From contig CANHIJ010000021.1 in assembly GCA_947460575.1 (NCBI GenBank), positions 1 to 43,402 of the forward strand: a stretch of DNA of 43,402 nucleotides, given 5' to 3'. Origin of the DNA: Verrucomicrobiales bacterium (GTDB taxonomy: Bacteria; Verrucomicrobiota; Verrucomicrobiia; Verrucomicrobiales; V1-33). Position 1 is the stretch's first letter; the number at the start of each line of letters is the position of its first letter. The notes below the pieces were generated by a model. The model had not been told where the DNA came from. It worked only from the letters and a program-made list of their open reading frames with translations, and did not search any database. The position numbers and the translations under genes are program-made. Below are positions 1 through 8,717 of the stretch, piece by piece.

Positions 1-285
1 AATCAGGGCAAACAAAACACCTAGGCAGTGAAGAAGGCGGAGTTTCATGCAAATAAAAGAGGGCGCGGGGCGGCGGGAAAGGACATCCAGGGAAAGGAAC
101 GAGGCAGCCCCGCGCGTATGGGGGCGCTTCTGAAGTTAGGCCGATGGCGCGAGTTCGACCTTGATTTGCCCCTTTCGTCCAGGATGGCAGGATGGCCGCG
201 CCGCCGGCACCGCGACGAAGGGTTCAGGCGCAAATGGGACGATGGGCAAGGACATGAGCGGGCGAGGAAAAGAAAAACAGGGAAC
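1..285. other. Gene-free stretch downstream of the fibre-like gene
   Basis: No credible gene, RNA or repeat is seen. Short overlapping open frames on both strands encode Arg/Gly/Pro-rich translations with no domain and no plausible start context. No hairpin followed by a T-tract was found that would end the minus-strand operon whose last stop codon lies at 286-288. Confidence 0.5.
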
Positions 286-2193
286 TCAGCGAGGACCGAT
301 CGCGATGAAGTTAACACTCGAAGTTCCTCCTTGGTGACCACCGGCAGCCCATATTGCCAGTCTAACCGTTGAATTGGTAGTAGCCATTATGTTAACCGGA
401 AGGCCATCAGGGGGAACGAAAGTATTCGCGGTAACAATAGGCTCGCCAGTAAAAGGCGGATCAAAGGTAATGGTGTAATCCGCTCCTCCTGTGGTGTAGG
501 TCTTAGCGACCGTGAATCCTGTCCCCACGAGAACAGCGGGCGTGCTGCTGAATCTGCCGCGGACGATGCGCAGTTTTTCCTCGGCGACGGGTACCGACTT
601 GCTGTTCGATTTAATGTCGCCAGCCACGTCCAGCTTGGCGGTCGGCGTGGTCGTGCCGATGCCGACGTTACTGTTGCTATGGAGACTCAAGTAGGCTCCA
701 GCACGCGCGGTCGTATCGACGTTCATGCCCAAAACCAGAGCCGTGTCAAACCAAGTGGCGCCTGCCGCGGTGCGATAGCCGGAGATCGCCAAACTTTGGG
801 AATTTCCTGGACTCGTAAAGCCGAAGTTACCCAGCAGCAGTTCGCTGGCCGCGGTCTGCCCCAAGGCCCCGGCACCGGTGACAAACGAGGTACTAAGCGT
901 GGGAGGATAGACCGTACTGCCAATAGTCGTGGCGGTAGTACTGCCGGCGATTGGAGAGCCGATCGACAGCTTGGCATTGGGTGACGTGTTGCCGATGCCG
1001 ATGCCGGTACTCGTGATGGTAGCGCCGGCGGTGTTGAGGGCGCCGCCGGTGATAGCGCCGGTGGCGGTGATGGCGCCGCCGGTGGTGACGGATCCACCGG
1101 TGATGGCGCCGGTGGCGGTGAGGGTACCGGCGGTGGTGAGGGAGCCTGCGGTGAGGGCGCCGGTGGCGGTGACGGTGCCTGCGGTGTTTAAGGAGGCGCC
1201 GGTGAGGGCGCCGGTGGCGGTGATGGCACCGGTGGCGGTGATGGCCCCGGTGACGGAAAGGGCTGCGGCCGGGGCGGTGGTGCCACCGATGCCGACGTTG
1301 CCGCCGCTGGGGTTGAGCAGGAGATTGCTCGGGGTCAAGGCCGCCGAGTAGGCTTGGAGGGTTCCTTGATTGGCGGTGGTGTCGAAGCCGATTTTGAGCT
1401 GTTTGGCGGTATCGCTGCCGCGGATGATGAGTTGGCGAGCCGGGGTCACGCCATCATCACCTTGGAGGGTGAGTTTGTTGTTGGTATCGAAGGAGGAGGT
1501 GGCACCGATGCCAACCTGGCCGGTGGCGTTCCAGCTGAGGGCGAGTTTTTGGGTGCCCGCGACATTGGAGCCGAGGCCCCCGCCGGCGTAGCCGTAGAGG
1601 ATGGGGCCATCGACGGCGACGCTGTTGAAGAGGCGGCCCGTGCCATACCAGCCGAGGCCATAGTTGGAGGCGGTGCCGGTCACGGGGTTGATGGTCAGAT
1701 CCGTGGAAGCGGCGATGCCGTCGGCGACCTTGGCGTGGAAGGCAAAGGCGGTGCTGGTGATCTGCTGGCGGGGGCTGATGGGTACGTCGCTGCTTTCGAT
1801 GGAACCGTTGCCGTTATCGACCATGATTTCGAGGAACCGGCTGGTGGTGCTGGGGGTAAAGACCGTGTCCAGGGTGGGGCGGATCTCGCCCGCGGCGGTG
1901 CCGGTTGGGGCAATCCCATTCCCGAGCAAGACGCTGAACACCCCCAGGGAGATGGTGGCGGTCTGTTCTTCGGTCCACAAACGGTTGCCGCCAGTGGCGG
2001 CATCAAAGATGCGGAAGATCACCTTGCGATTGACGGGAGCCGCGACGGGTGCGGAGACGGATCCGGAAGCCCCGATAGGCAAGCCGGTGGAATCGGCGAC
2101 TTTGCCTTGGTAGTTGATGAACGAGGGCACGTCGGCCCGCAGGGAAAGCGGTGCCGTGCACAGGAGGAGGGCAAATAGAGTCGTTTTCTTCAT
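286..2193 (-). CDS. Exported fibre-like repeat protein (635 aa)
   Basis: A signal peptide (MKKTTLFALLLCTAPLSLRA, about residues 1-20) is followed by a domain of the 'INYQGKV' type, running through 'VIFRIFDAATGG', 'LWTEE' and 'FSVLLGNG' to about residue 150; this module is common at the N-terminus of bacterial surface proteins. The middle carries 'VGIG' fibre-like motifs and a tandem 17-residue repeat of the form GALTAGSLTTAGTLTAT. The last 100 residues, after 'NVGIGTTTPTAKLDVAG', include 'YTITFDPPF' and resemble the beta-rich C-terminal domains of phage tail fibres and H-type lectins. It is the last gene of a minus-strand operon, 51 bases after the 1375 aa gene. There is no Shine-Dalgarno sequence; the start is chosen from the signal peptide. 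A surface or extracellular structural or adhesive role is inferred from architecture only. Confidence 0.8.
   Translation of the reverse strand: MKKTTLFALLLCTAPLSLRADVPSFINYQGKVADSTGLPIGASGSVSAPVAAPVNRKVIFRIFDAATGGNRLWTEEQTATISLGVFSVLLGNGIAPTGTAAGEIRPTLDTVFTPSTTSRFLEIMVDNGNGSIESSDVPISPRQQITSTAFAFHAKVADGIAASTDLTINPVTGTASNYGLGWYGTGRLFNSVAVDGPILYGYAGGGLGSNVAGTQKLALSWNATGQVGIGATSSFDTNNKLTLQGDDGVTPARQLIIRGSDTAKQLKIGFDTTANQGTLQAYSAALTPSNLLLNPSGGNVGIGGTTAPAAALSVTGAITATGAITATGALTGASLNTAGTVTATGALTAGSLTTAGTLTATGAITGGSVTTGGAITATGAITGGALNTAGATITSTGIGIGNTSPNAKLSIGSPIAGSTTATTIGSTVYPPTLSTSFVTGAGALGQTAASELLLGNFGFTSPGNSQSLAISGYRTAAGATWFDTALVLGMNVDTTARAGAYLSLHSNSNVGIGTTTPTAKLDVAGDIKSNSKSVPVAEEKLRIVRGRFSSTPAVLVGTGFTVAKTYTTGGADYTITFDPPFTGEPIVTANTFVPPDGLPVNIMATTNSTVRLAIWAAGGHQGGTSSVNFIAIGPR
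1051..1203 (-). repeat. 51-bp in-frame tandem repeat inside the fibre-like gene
   Basis: Three consecutive 51-base units start at 1051, 1102 and 1153, with degenerate partial units on both sides (about 1006-1050 and 1204-1250). Each begins GATAGCGCCGG or GATGGCGCCGG/GAGGGCGCCGG on the plus strand and encodes 17 residues rich in Gly, Ala and Thr. The period is a multiple of three, so gain or loss of units keeps the frame. Confidence 0.85.
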
Positions 2194-2244
2194 GGTGTTA
2201 AATAGCTAAAGATTAAAGTGGTTTCTAATTTCTGTTTTTGACAT

Positions 2245-5200
2245 TTACTGCGAAAGCGTTCCGATTTGTGAGGCGCGCTGCAGCTCGAAGGTCCCGGAGA
2301 GAATGAGGGGGTCCTTGTGAACGCCGGTCATGGTTTCGATGTAGGTGCCGCCGATGACGCTGCTACCCCACCCGCTGGTGACGCTGCTGCCGAGAGGTGG
2401 GCTGGCGGTGAAGGTAAACTGACAGGTGCGGGTGATATTAGGAGACTCGACTCCGGCAGGGAGGTCCTCGCCGCGGGCATTTTTGTTGTCGTGGTCGGGG
2501 TGGTAGGCGTGCCCAAAGGGGTTGGTGGCGTCGTTGTAGGGGACGTTGATCACCCGGGTGAGGGTCTGGCCGGTGGCGAAGCTGCCGCTACCACTGGTGA
2601 TGACTTGATCCATGGGTAAGTGAGAGGAACTAAAACACTGGGCGGTGGCGAGCGCGTCCTGTTTAAGCAGAGCTTCGGAGGTGCAAAGACCGAAGTTATT
2701 GGGGGCGACGGCCAGTTGGCCGAGGTAAACCTCTGACAATAGTCGGGCGGTGCCCCCATCTGATAGGTGTAAGAGGGTGCGCAATTTGAAGGGGGTCGGG
2801 GTGGCGCTGCCGGTCCGCGGCGGCGGCAAATTGATTATCACTGCGGGAGCCATTTCGTAACCGCTGCCGCCACTGTTGACCGTAAAGCCGGTGACCGAAC
2901 CATTGGCCACGATGGCGGTGGCCGTGGCTTGCTTGTTGTCAGCCGGGCCGCTAATGACCACGGTGGGGGCCGTGGGGTAGCCGCTACCACCGCTTTGGAT
3001 GCTGTACCCCGTAACTTTTCCGTTGGTGAGGAGCGCGGCCGCTTGGGCGGGAGAGCCGACGGATCCTGCAATCGTCACGACCGGTGGCAATGCATAACCC
3101 TTGCCGGGGTTAGTGATCGTAAAGACCGTGCTGACTCCACTATTGATGCCGGTGCCCCCGTTTAAGACACAGGTCGCGGTGGCTTGCTCCGCGGCGGGTG
3201 GCATATCTATCGTCACCAGAGGCGGCGAATTGTATTTGGTGCCTTTTTCTACAAGGGAGATGCCAGTGACTAGGCCGCCGCTAATGATGGCAGTGGCGGT
3301 GGCTTGGGTTCCACTCGCTGGGGCGGTGATGGTCACGAGAGGTGGCGTGGTGTATCCCGCGCCGCCGCCACCGTTCGCGCCGAGGCTGTAGCTGGCCACG
3401 CCGTCGGCGCTGAGGGTGCAAGTCGCGTTGGCGTTGGCAGGGGTCACAAAGGTGCCCTCAGTCATGATCACGGAGGGCGGCGCGGTGCTGGAATAATTGC
3501 TGCCGACATTAGTGATGTTATAGGCGGTCACGACCCCGCCATTGATCACGGCGGTGGCGGTGGCGGTGATGGCCGCGGGCGGGGCGGAGAAAGTTATTTG
3601 GGGAACACTGGCGTAGCCGACTCCAGGGTCGCTGATGGTGCAGCTGGCCACCCCATCGCCACTGAGAGTGCTGGTCGCGATCGCGCGGACCGGCGTCGGC
3701 GGGGCCTCAATGCTGAGGTTGGGGGCGTTGAGGTAACCGCTGCCCGCTTTGACGATCGTGATGGCGGTAATGGTGCCATTGCTGATGGTGGCGGTCGCGG
3801 TGGCGGTTATGCCTACGGAGGGAGCTGCAATGTTGATCGTGGGCGCGCTGGTGTAGCCGGTACCGCCGGTTTTGGTGACGGTACTTACGGCGAAATGGTT
3901 GTTGTTGCCCACGGCGCTAGGGGCGGTCGTTCCTGTAGAAGAAGTGCCGTTGGTGAACGAAAGCGAGGGGGCGAAGGTGAAGCCGGATCCCATGTTGAGG
4001 ATGCTCACGCCGGTTACTTTGCCGGCCGTCAAAATGGCACTTGCCGTGGCCCCTGTGCCACCTCCGCCCGTGATCGTCACGTTCGGGGCGACCGTATAGA
4101 CTTTGTCGCCGGAGGTGATGCTAAAGCTCTCGGCCGTCACCCCGAGAGAAGCGGCGACCGTCGCCCCAGTGCCTCCTCCTCCGGTGAGGGTCACGGTAGG
4201 TACCGCATTGTAATGAGTGCCGCTTAAGCCTTTCGTGATGGTGAAACTGCCGCTGGCAAGGGTGGCGGTCGCAGTGGCCGTCACACTAACTGGCGGCGCG
4301 GCCACGGTGACCACGGGAACGGTCGAATAGTAGGATCCGGGCGTATCCACCGTGATGGCGCTGAGACTGCCACCGGTGACCTTTGCCGTCGCTAGGCCGG
4401 TAATGCTGGTTCCGGGCAAGGCAATGGTGACCGTGGGAGGCAGGCTGTAATTACTGCCCGCACCCGCCGGGGCCATGGTGATGGCCGAAAGTCGTCCCCC
4501 GATCAGCGTTGCCGTGGCGGTGGGGGTGGTACTCGCTGGCGGCGCCGCAATGCTAACCTTGGGCGCGGTGAGATAATAGCCGCCTCCGCTGCTCTGGGTG
4601 ATTCGGGAAAGGGTCTTAGTGGCACTCACCGCGGCGGCAGCGGTGGCTTGGGTACTGGGGGGCGCCGCGGCCACCGCCACCGCAGGAGGCGTTAGGTAAT
4701 CACTGCCAGCATTGGTCGCGACAAAACCTGTGACGACTCCATTCACGGTCACGGCGCTGGCGGTGGCGGTATTGGGCGTGGGCGGGGCAATCGTCACCTG
4801 GGGCGCCGAGGTGTAGAAGGATCCTCCTGCATCGACCGTGATAGCGGAGAGTGTTTTGTTGGCCGCTACCGCGGCCGTGGCCCTTGCTGGCACGCTATCA
4901 GGTGGTGGGGACAGCATGACGTTGGGGGCAGATAGGTAATTGCTCCCCGGCGTATCGAGGTCAATCCGGGTGAGCCTGCCGTCGGTACCAACGGTCGAGG
5001 TCGCGGTGGCCGCAACGCCCGCGGCGGGCGTGGCAAAGATCACTGCGGGAGGGCTGAGATAGCCCGAACCGGACGCCACCGGAGTGATCGCGGTGACCAC
5101 TCCGCTGGCGTCGATGGTTGCGGTCGCCGTTGCCGTTCCATTTCCATTGGCGTGGGGCGGGCCGATCGTGACGAGGGGCGGGGTGGTATAGCCAAAACCA

Positions 5201-6372
5201 CCGGAACCGACCACGGTCAGCTCCGTGATGACACCGTCCGTCAGCGTGGCCGTGGCCTGTGCTCCGTTCGAAACCTTGTTGCTGACGTTGGTGAGGGAGA
5301 CCTCGCCCATCCACAGACCGGCGAGTGAAGACACTTGGGCTGTGGCCGGGAGGTAAACATCCATCAGGTTCCCGCTGTCGGTGATGCGGAGCAGCGAGGC
5401 GAAGAGGGCATCGGAGGCGGCCGCAGTCATCATGGCATCGGCGCGGTTGATGCCGAAAATCAATTCCACCGTGCTGTTCGCCCCGATCGTCTCGGTGTAG
5501 GCGGAGGTGATTGGGGTTTCGGTCCACAACAACGTGGTGGCGTTAAAACTGCGTTTAGTTAGAGGCACCGAGCCTACGATGGGGGTCTGGCCGGTCGGGG
5601 CGGATTCGCTGGCGACCGGTGCCAGGGTGAGCGTCACCACCGCGTTGCTCCGATTGCCGACCAAAAGCTTAATAAACGACCCGTCGCGCCCAAAGGCCAG
5701 TCCGCTATTGGAGCTGGGGCTGATTTCCAGCGGGGCGTAGTAGTCGCCGGTGACTTCGGCGGAGAACCAATAGGCCTGGGTGGCATCCAGCCGTTCCGAG
5801 GTGGGCGAGAAAACCTGCAGGGGATTACCCGGGCCGAGGTCGCCGCCGACATATTTGTAAACTCTGGTGTTAGCGGCAATGGCCGCCGGGAAGGTGGCGA
5901 AGTAGGCTGCCAGGGTGGGGTACGTACTGCCGCTCTTGTAGCTGGGGAAACCGAGCAAGTTGGCTCCATTGCGCACCCAAGAGTTAGCGGGGAGCATCGG
6001 TGACTGCTTGAGGTCGACGCTGTAACTAGCGGAGGCGTTGCCGTCGCATTTAACCAGGTACGACATCTGGCCGGTGAGCTTGTCGAGGGAATTAGGGGTG
6101 GTTGCGCTGCGCCTCCACACACTCCATTCCGGCGATCCGGCGGAAGGGATGAGGGGCGACTGCATAAATTCAAACTCGGTGGGATTGGGCTGCCAGCGCC
6201 ACACTTCGAGCACGGTGCTCGGGAGCAGGGTGTTGAGGGCCTCGGGAGGGGCGTTTCCCGTTAGGTAAATCGCATTCCACCCGCCTTTGAGGGTGTAGGT
6301 AGTGGTCTTCCACTGAGCCATGGCGGGGGCTACCAGGAGGAGAGAGATACAAGCGGCGAGAAAATAGTTCAT
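2245..6372 (-). CDS. Giant exported G-S-G-Y repeat protein (1375 aa)
   Basis: The signal peptide (about residues 1-19, ending APAMA) is followed by an N-terminal region of about 350 residues containing 'GGWNAIYLTG' and 'LEVWRWQPNP', which recalls uncharacterised verrucomicrobial surface proteins. After 'GLWMGEVSLTNVSN' comes an array of about 20 units of roughly 40 residues, each with a core like A-G-S-G-Y-x3-P-x-V-x-I-x2-P-P and separated by A-T-A-T-A. The protein then resumes with 'TPTPFKLRTLLHLSDGG' and a unique C-terminal region of about 180 residues. The array thus appears to sit in a loop of a larger domain. The start codon overlaps the stop of the upstream 291 aa gene (ATGA), implying translational coupling. 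No enzymatic motif is seen. An extended beta-rich surface or matrix protein is the likely role, inferred from the repeats. Confidence 0.8.
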   Translation of the reverse strand: MNYFLAACISLLLVAPAMAQWKTTTYTLKGGWNAIYLTGNAPPEALNTLLPSTVLEVWRWQPNPTEFEFMQSPLIPSAGSPEWSVWRRSATTPNSLDKLTGQMSYLVKCDGNASASYSVDLKQSPMLPANSWVRNGANLLGFPSYKSGSTYPTLAAYFATFPAAIAANTRVYKYVGGDLGPGNPLQVFSPTSERLDATQAYWFSAEVTGDYYAPLEISPSSNSGLAFGRDGSFIKLLVGNRSNAVVTLTLAPVASESAPTGQTPIVGSVPLTKRSFNATTLLWTETPITSAYTETIGANSTVELIFGINRADAMMTAAASDALFASLLRITDSGNLMDVYLPATAQVSSLAGLWMGEVSLTNVSNKVSNGAQATATLTDGVITELTVVGSGGFGYTTPPLVTIGPPHANGNGTATATATIDASGVVTAITPVASGSGYLSPPAVIFATPAAGVAATATSTVGTDGRLTRIDLDTPGSNYLSAPNVMLSPPPDSVPARATAAVAANKTLSAITVDAGGSFYTSAPQVTIAPPTPNTATASAVTVNGVVTGFVATNAGSDYLTPPAVAVAAAPPSTQATAAAAVSATKTLSRITQSSGGGYYLTAPKVSIAAPPASTTPTATATLIGGRLSAITMAPAGAGSNYSLPPTVTIALPGTSITGLATAKVTGGSLSAITVDTPGSYYSTVPVVTVAAPPVSVTATATATLASGSFTITKGLSGTHYNAVPTVTLTGGGGTGATVAASLGVTAESFSITSGDKVYTVAPNVTITGGGGTGATASAILTAGKVTGVSILNMGSGFTFAPSLSFTNGTSSTGTTAPSAVGNNNHFAVSTVTKTGGTGYTSAPTINIAAPSVGITATATATISNGTITAITIVKAGSGYLNAPNLSIEAPPTPVRAIATSTLSGDGVASCTISDPGVGYASVPQITFSAPPAAITATATAVINGGVVTAYNITNVGSNYSSTAPPSVIMTEGTFVTPANANATCTLSADGVASYSLGANGGGGAGYTTPPLVTITAPASGTQATATAIISGGLVTGISLVEKGTKYNSPPLVTIDMPPAAEQATATCVLNGGTGINSGVSTVFTITNPGKGYALPPVVTIAGSVGSPAQAAALLTNGKVTGYSIQSGGSGYPTAPTVVISGPADNKQATATAIVANGSVTGFTVNSGGSGYEMAPAVIINLPPPRTGSATPTPFKLRTLLHLSDGGTARLLSEVYLGQLAVAPNNFGLCTSEALLKQDALATAQCFSSSHLPMDQVITSGSGSFATGQTLTRVINVPYNDATNPFGHAYHPDHDNKNARGEDLPAGVESPNITRTCQFTFTASPPLGSSVTSGWGSSVIGGTYIETMTGVHKDPLILSGTFELQRASQIGTLSQ
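2815..5254 (-). repeat. Array of about 20 degenerate G-S-G-Y protein repeats
   Basis: About 20 tandem units average 122 bases (about 40 aa). The protein consensus is T-A-T-I-x-N-G-x-V-T-A-I-T-I-x-x-x-G-S-G-Y followed by x3-P-x-V-x-I-x2-P-P. Units are diverged in DNA but regular in protein, which indicates an old array under selection rather than a recent expansion. The boundaries are approximate. Confidence 0.8.
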
Positions 6373-7244
6373 CGAACGGTGAGGCGGTAAAAGGTGTTGG
6401 CGGCGGCGGGGCCAGGGGCGGCGGAGGCCGCGAGGATGCCGACCCCGGTGGCCTGATGGGCGTTTGCCGAGGGGGCGCCGACCGCGCCGACTGCGAAGGG
6501 GACCCGCGCCCAGGTTTTCAGATCAGGGCTGCTCTCGATGGTGTAGACCTTGCCGGTGATGCCAAAAAATTCGAAGCGCACCGCGTTTTCCTGCTTGGCT
6601 TTCATTTCGAGCCCGAATCTTTCGGTGGCGTCGCCGGCAAAGGTGCCCGCGAGGTATTCGAGGAGGTTGCTCTGACCGTCTTTGTCAAAATCGCCCTGCT
6701 TGTCGATCAGGGAGAGGTCCCAGACGCCGTTTTCGTCAGGATAGTGCCCAGCTTGATACAACTGCCACTGTTCCCAGACGTCGGGCAGTCCGTCTTTATC
6801 GAGATCCTCTCCGAGGGTGAGGTCGAGGCGGACGCGCTCGCCGCCTTTGCCCGCCTTAAGGGTGCCCGCGACTTCGATGGGGTAGAAATGGGCCCCATTC
6901 ATGGAGACCACCAGGCTAAAAAGGCCCTGCGCGGCCACGGCTTTGTCACTGTAAAAAGTAGTGCCGCTGCGATTTTGGTCGATGCGCAGGTTCAATTCAT
7001 AGCTCTGGTCGAGCTGGTTGGAGGTGATCGGACAGCGGCCAATTTCGACGCCTCCCTTGAGCAAAAGGATCTCGGCGCCCTCGGCGGTCACGGTTTGGCC
7101 TACTTGGTCGCGGACGCTCCCATAAAGCGAATAGTGCGGTGCCGGCGGAAAGGCCAAAGCATGGGAGCCGCCCAGAAAAAGCCACAGGCCGCACGCTCCA
7201 GGTGCGGCAATGCCGTGGAAAAAAGATCGGATCGGAGAATACAT
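6369..7244 (-). CDS. Exported calcium-loop protein with verrucomicrobial C-terminal domain (291 aa)
   Basis: First gene of the minus-strand operon. An N-terminal hydrophobic signal (about residues 16-31) precedes a beta-rich region. Two acidic loop motifs, 'DLDKDGLPDVWE' and 'GDFDKDGQSNLLEYLAG', match the thrombospondin type 3/dockerin-like calcium-binding loops common in exported verrucomicrobial proteins. The C-terminus has 'KVYTIESSPDLKTW' and ends 'NTFYRLTVR', a pattern also frequent at the end of exported proteins in that phylum. The stop overlaps the next start by four bases. The start is taken from the signal peptide; no Shine-Dalgarno sequence is visible. It could be a surface anchor or assembly partner for the two larger proteins, but that is inference. 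Confidence 0.75.
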   Translation of the reverse strand: MYSPIRSFFHGIAAPGACGLWLFLGGSHALAFPPAPHYSLYGSVRDQVGQTVTAEGAEILLLKGGVEIGRCPITSNQLDQSYELNLRIDQNRSGTTFYSDKAVAAQGLFSLVVSMNGAHFYPIEVAGTLKAGKGGERVRLDLTLGEDLDKDGLPDVWEQWQLYQAGHYPDENGVWDLSLIDKQGDFDKDGQSNLLEYLAGTFAGDATERFGLEMKAKQENAVRFEFFGITGKVYTIESSPDLKTWARVPFAVGAVGAPSANAHQATGVGILAASAAPGPAAANTFYRLTVR

Positions 7245-7653
7245 GGAGGCGAAAAATAGTTAGCGAGGCAGATGTCTCTTCTATGGGAGACCGAACGAAG
7301 TGCAATCAAATGTTGACGAAACGGGTCAAAACAGTTGCGAGATGGGTTGGCGGGCCGGGATGCCGACTGCTTTGGAGCGCTTGGCAAGCCGCTGGCGCGG
7401 GGTCGGGTGAGCACTTTCCCGCCGGGGTAGACATGACCTCGAAAAGGTTAAACTTCACCACAAAGCACTGATAAGGAGCGCGTTGCAACAATGATACCAT
7501 GGCCCACGGATGAGTTCTGCGGGCTTTTTGCGGGCACCCCTGGGAAAAGAATCGCCCTTGCCTGGAGGGGCTCCGTTTCTTAAGAGAAATACTAATCCTT
7601 CCGCCCGCACTTAGATCCTGATCCGCCCATCGTTTCGCATCCCAGCCAGTAGC
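7245..7653. other. Divergent intergenic region between exported-protein operon and two-component genes
   Basis: This 409-base region must hold promoters for both the minus-strand operon and the plus-strand kinase/regulator pair. It is less GC-rich than the genes around it. An inverted repeat is listed separately. No convincing -35/-10 pair, riboswitch fold or small gene was identified. Confidence 0.5.
7313..7329. promoter_or_regulatory. Inverted repeat, candidate operator
   Basis: TTGAC, seven bases, then GTCAA forms a perfect 5-bp inverted repeat about 70 bases upstream of the minus-strand operon start. Its place in the divergent region makes it a candidate regulator site. It does not resemble the direct repeats usually bound by LytTR proteins, so which regulator would use it is unknown. 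Confidence 0.3.
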
Positions 7654-8715
7654 ATGAATTCCGGCTCTTACAGCCCCCTCCATGCGGTTTGGGGAAAACT
7701 CTTCTGGTCGTTCCAGATCTCCTTTTGGCTGAGCGTCGCGTTGATCCAGTTCATCCTGGTGACGAACTTTTATCCGGCGCAGGACGGCATTTGGATTGTC
7801 TTCCTGCGCACCTTAACTGGTTTTTTCATCACCCTGTTACTTTCCCGCATCTACCGGCAGCCGTTCGTGGTGCGGCAGAAGCCTCTCAGAAAGTTCCTCC
7901 TGGCGGCCGTTTTTACGCTGATCTTGCTATCGATCGGCCTGCTGCTGACTCAGATTTTAGTCGACCGGGGGATTATGCCTGATTTTAAAAATACTCCGCA
8001 ACTGCGCGGGATGCCGGTGGCCCGGTTTTTATATTTGGTGCTCTGGAACGCCTTGTATTTCACCTTTGACCTATTGGAGAACCAGCATCACATCGAGTTG
8101 AGAGCGGCGACGGCGGAAACGGCAGCCAAGGACCACGAGTTAAAACACCTGCAGGCGCAGCTGAATCCGCATTTTCTTTTTAATGCGCTCAACGCCATTA
8201 GCGCCCACAACGCCAATCCCGTGGTGGCCGACATGCTGCAGCAGCTGGCGATCTACCTGCGGTTTTCCCTCACGCCTTGTCGTTCTTTAGAGCCTTTATC
8301 GCGCGAGTTGGACGCCTTGGAGTCATACCTTACGGTCCAAAAATTGCGCTTTGGAGACCGGATGCAGTGCAGCATTGCCTGCGACACCGCATCCCACGCG
8401 ATAGGGGTGCCACCGATGATGATCCAGCCGCTTTTGGAAAATGCCTTCCACTATGGGGCGCAGACGTCCGCAGTGCCGCTGCGCATTGCGGTGAACACGC
8501 GGGTGGAAAACGGCGTCCTCAAAGTCACCGTGGCCAATAGTGGTCACTGGGTGGAACCTGGCGGCCTCGCCTCCACCGGCACAGGTCTCCGCAGCCTGCG
8601 CAAGCGCCTGGTGCTGCTCGCTGGTGAGGAAGCTAGGCTCGATATCGAAAAAACCGACGGCTGGGTCCGCGTGCATATCCAACTGCCCGCCACCCGAACT
8701 CCAGCCCCTGCTTGA
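7654..8715 (+). CDS. LytS/YehU-type sensor histidine kinase (353 aa)
   Basis: Membrane sensor kinase of the LytS family. Four hydrophobic segments lie within residues 10-150, with no separate extracytoplasmic sensor domain. The His_kinase motif 'LQAQLNPHFLFNALNAIS' places the phospho-acceptor at His173. The ATPase domain follows, with N-box 'QPLLENAFHYG' (about residue 260) and glycine-rich 'STGTGLRSLRKRL'. It should phosphorylate the LytTR response regulator that starts two bases after its stop codon. The signal is unknown. The neighbouring divergent exported-protein operon is a candidate target by position only. Confidence 0.92.
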   Translation: MNSGSYSPLHAVWGKLFWSFQISFWLSVALIQFILVTNFYPAQDGIWIVFLRTLTGFFITLLLSRIYRQPFVVRQKPLRKFLLAAVFTLILLSIGLLLTQILVDRGIMPDFKNTPQLRGMPVARFLYLVLWNALYFTFDLLENQHHIELRAATAETAAKDHELKHLQAQLNPHFLFNALNAISAHNANPVVADMLQQLAIYLRFSLTPCRSLEPLSRELDALESYLTVQKLRFGDRMQCSIACDTASHAIGVPPMMIQPLLENAFHYGAQTSAVPLRIAVNTRVENGVLKVTVANSGHWVEPGGLASTGTGLRSLRKRLVLLAGEEARLDIEKTDGWVRVHIQLPATRTPAPA

Positions 8716-8717
8716 TC

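Noticed and set aside
2815..5254. Possible CRISPR array
   Set aside because: The repeats are about 122 bases, diverged in DNA, in frame, and encode protein repeats without spacers.
7561..7600. TCTTAAGA palindrome upstream of the kinase gene
   Set aside because: Only eight bases are symmetric, which is expected by chance in an AT-richer spacer.
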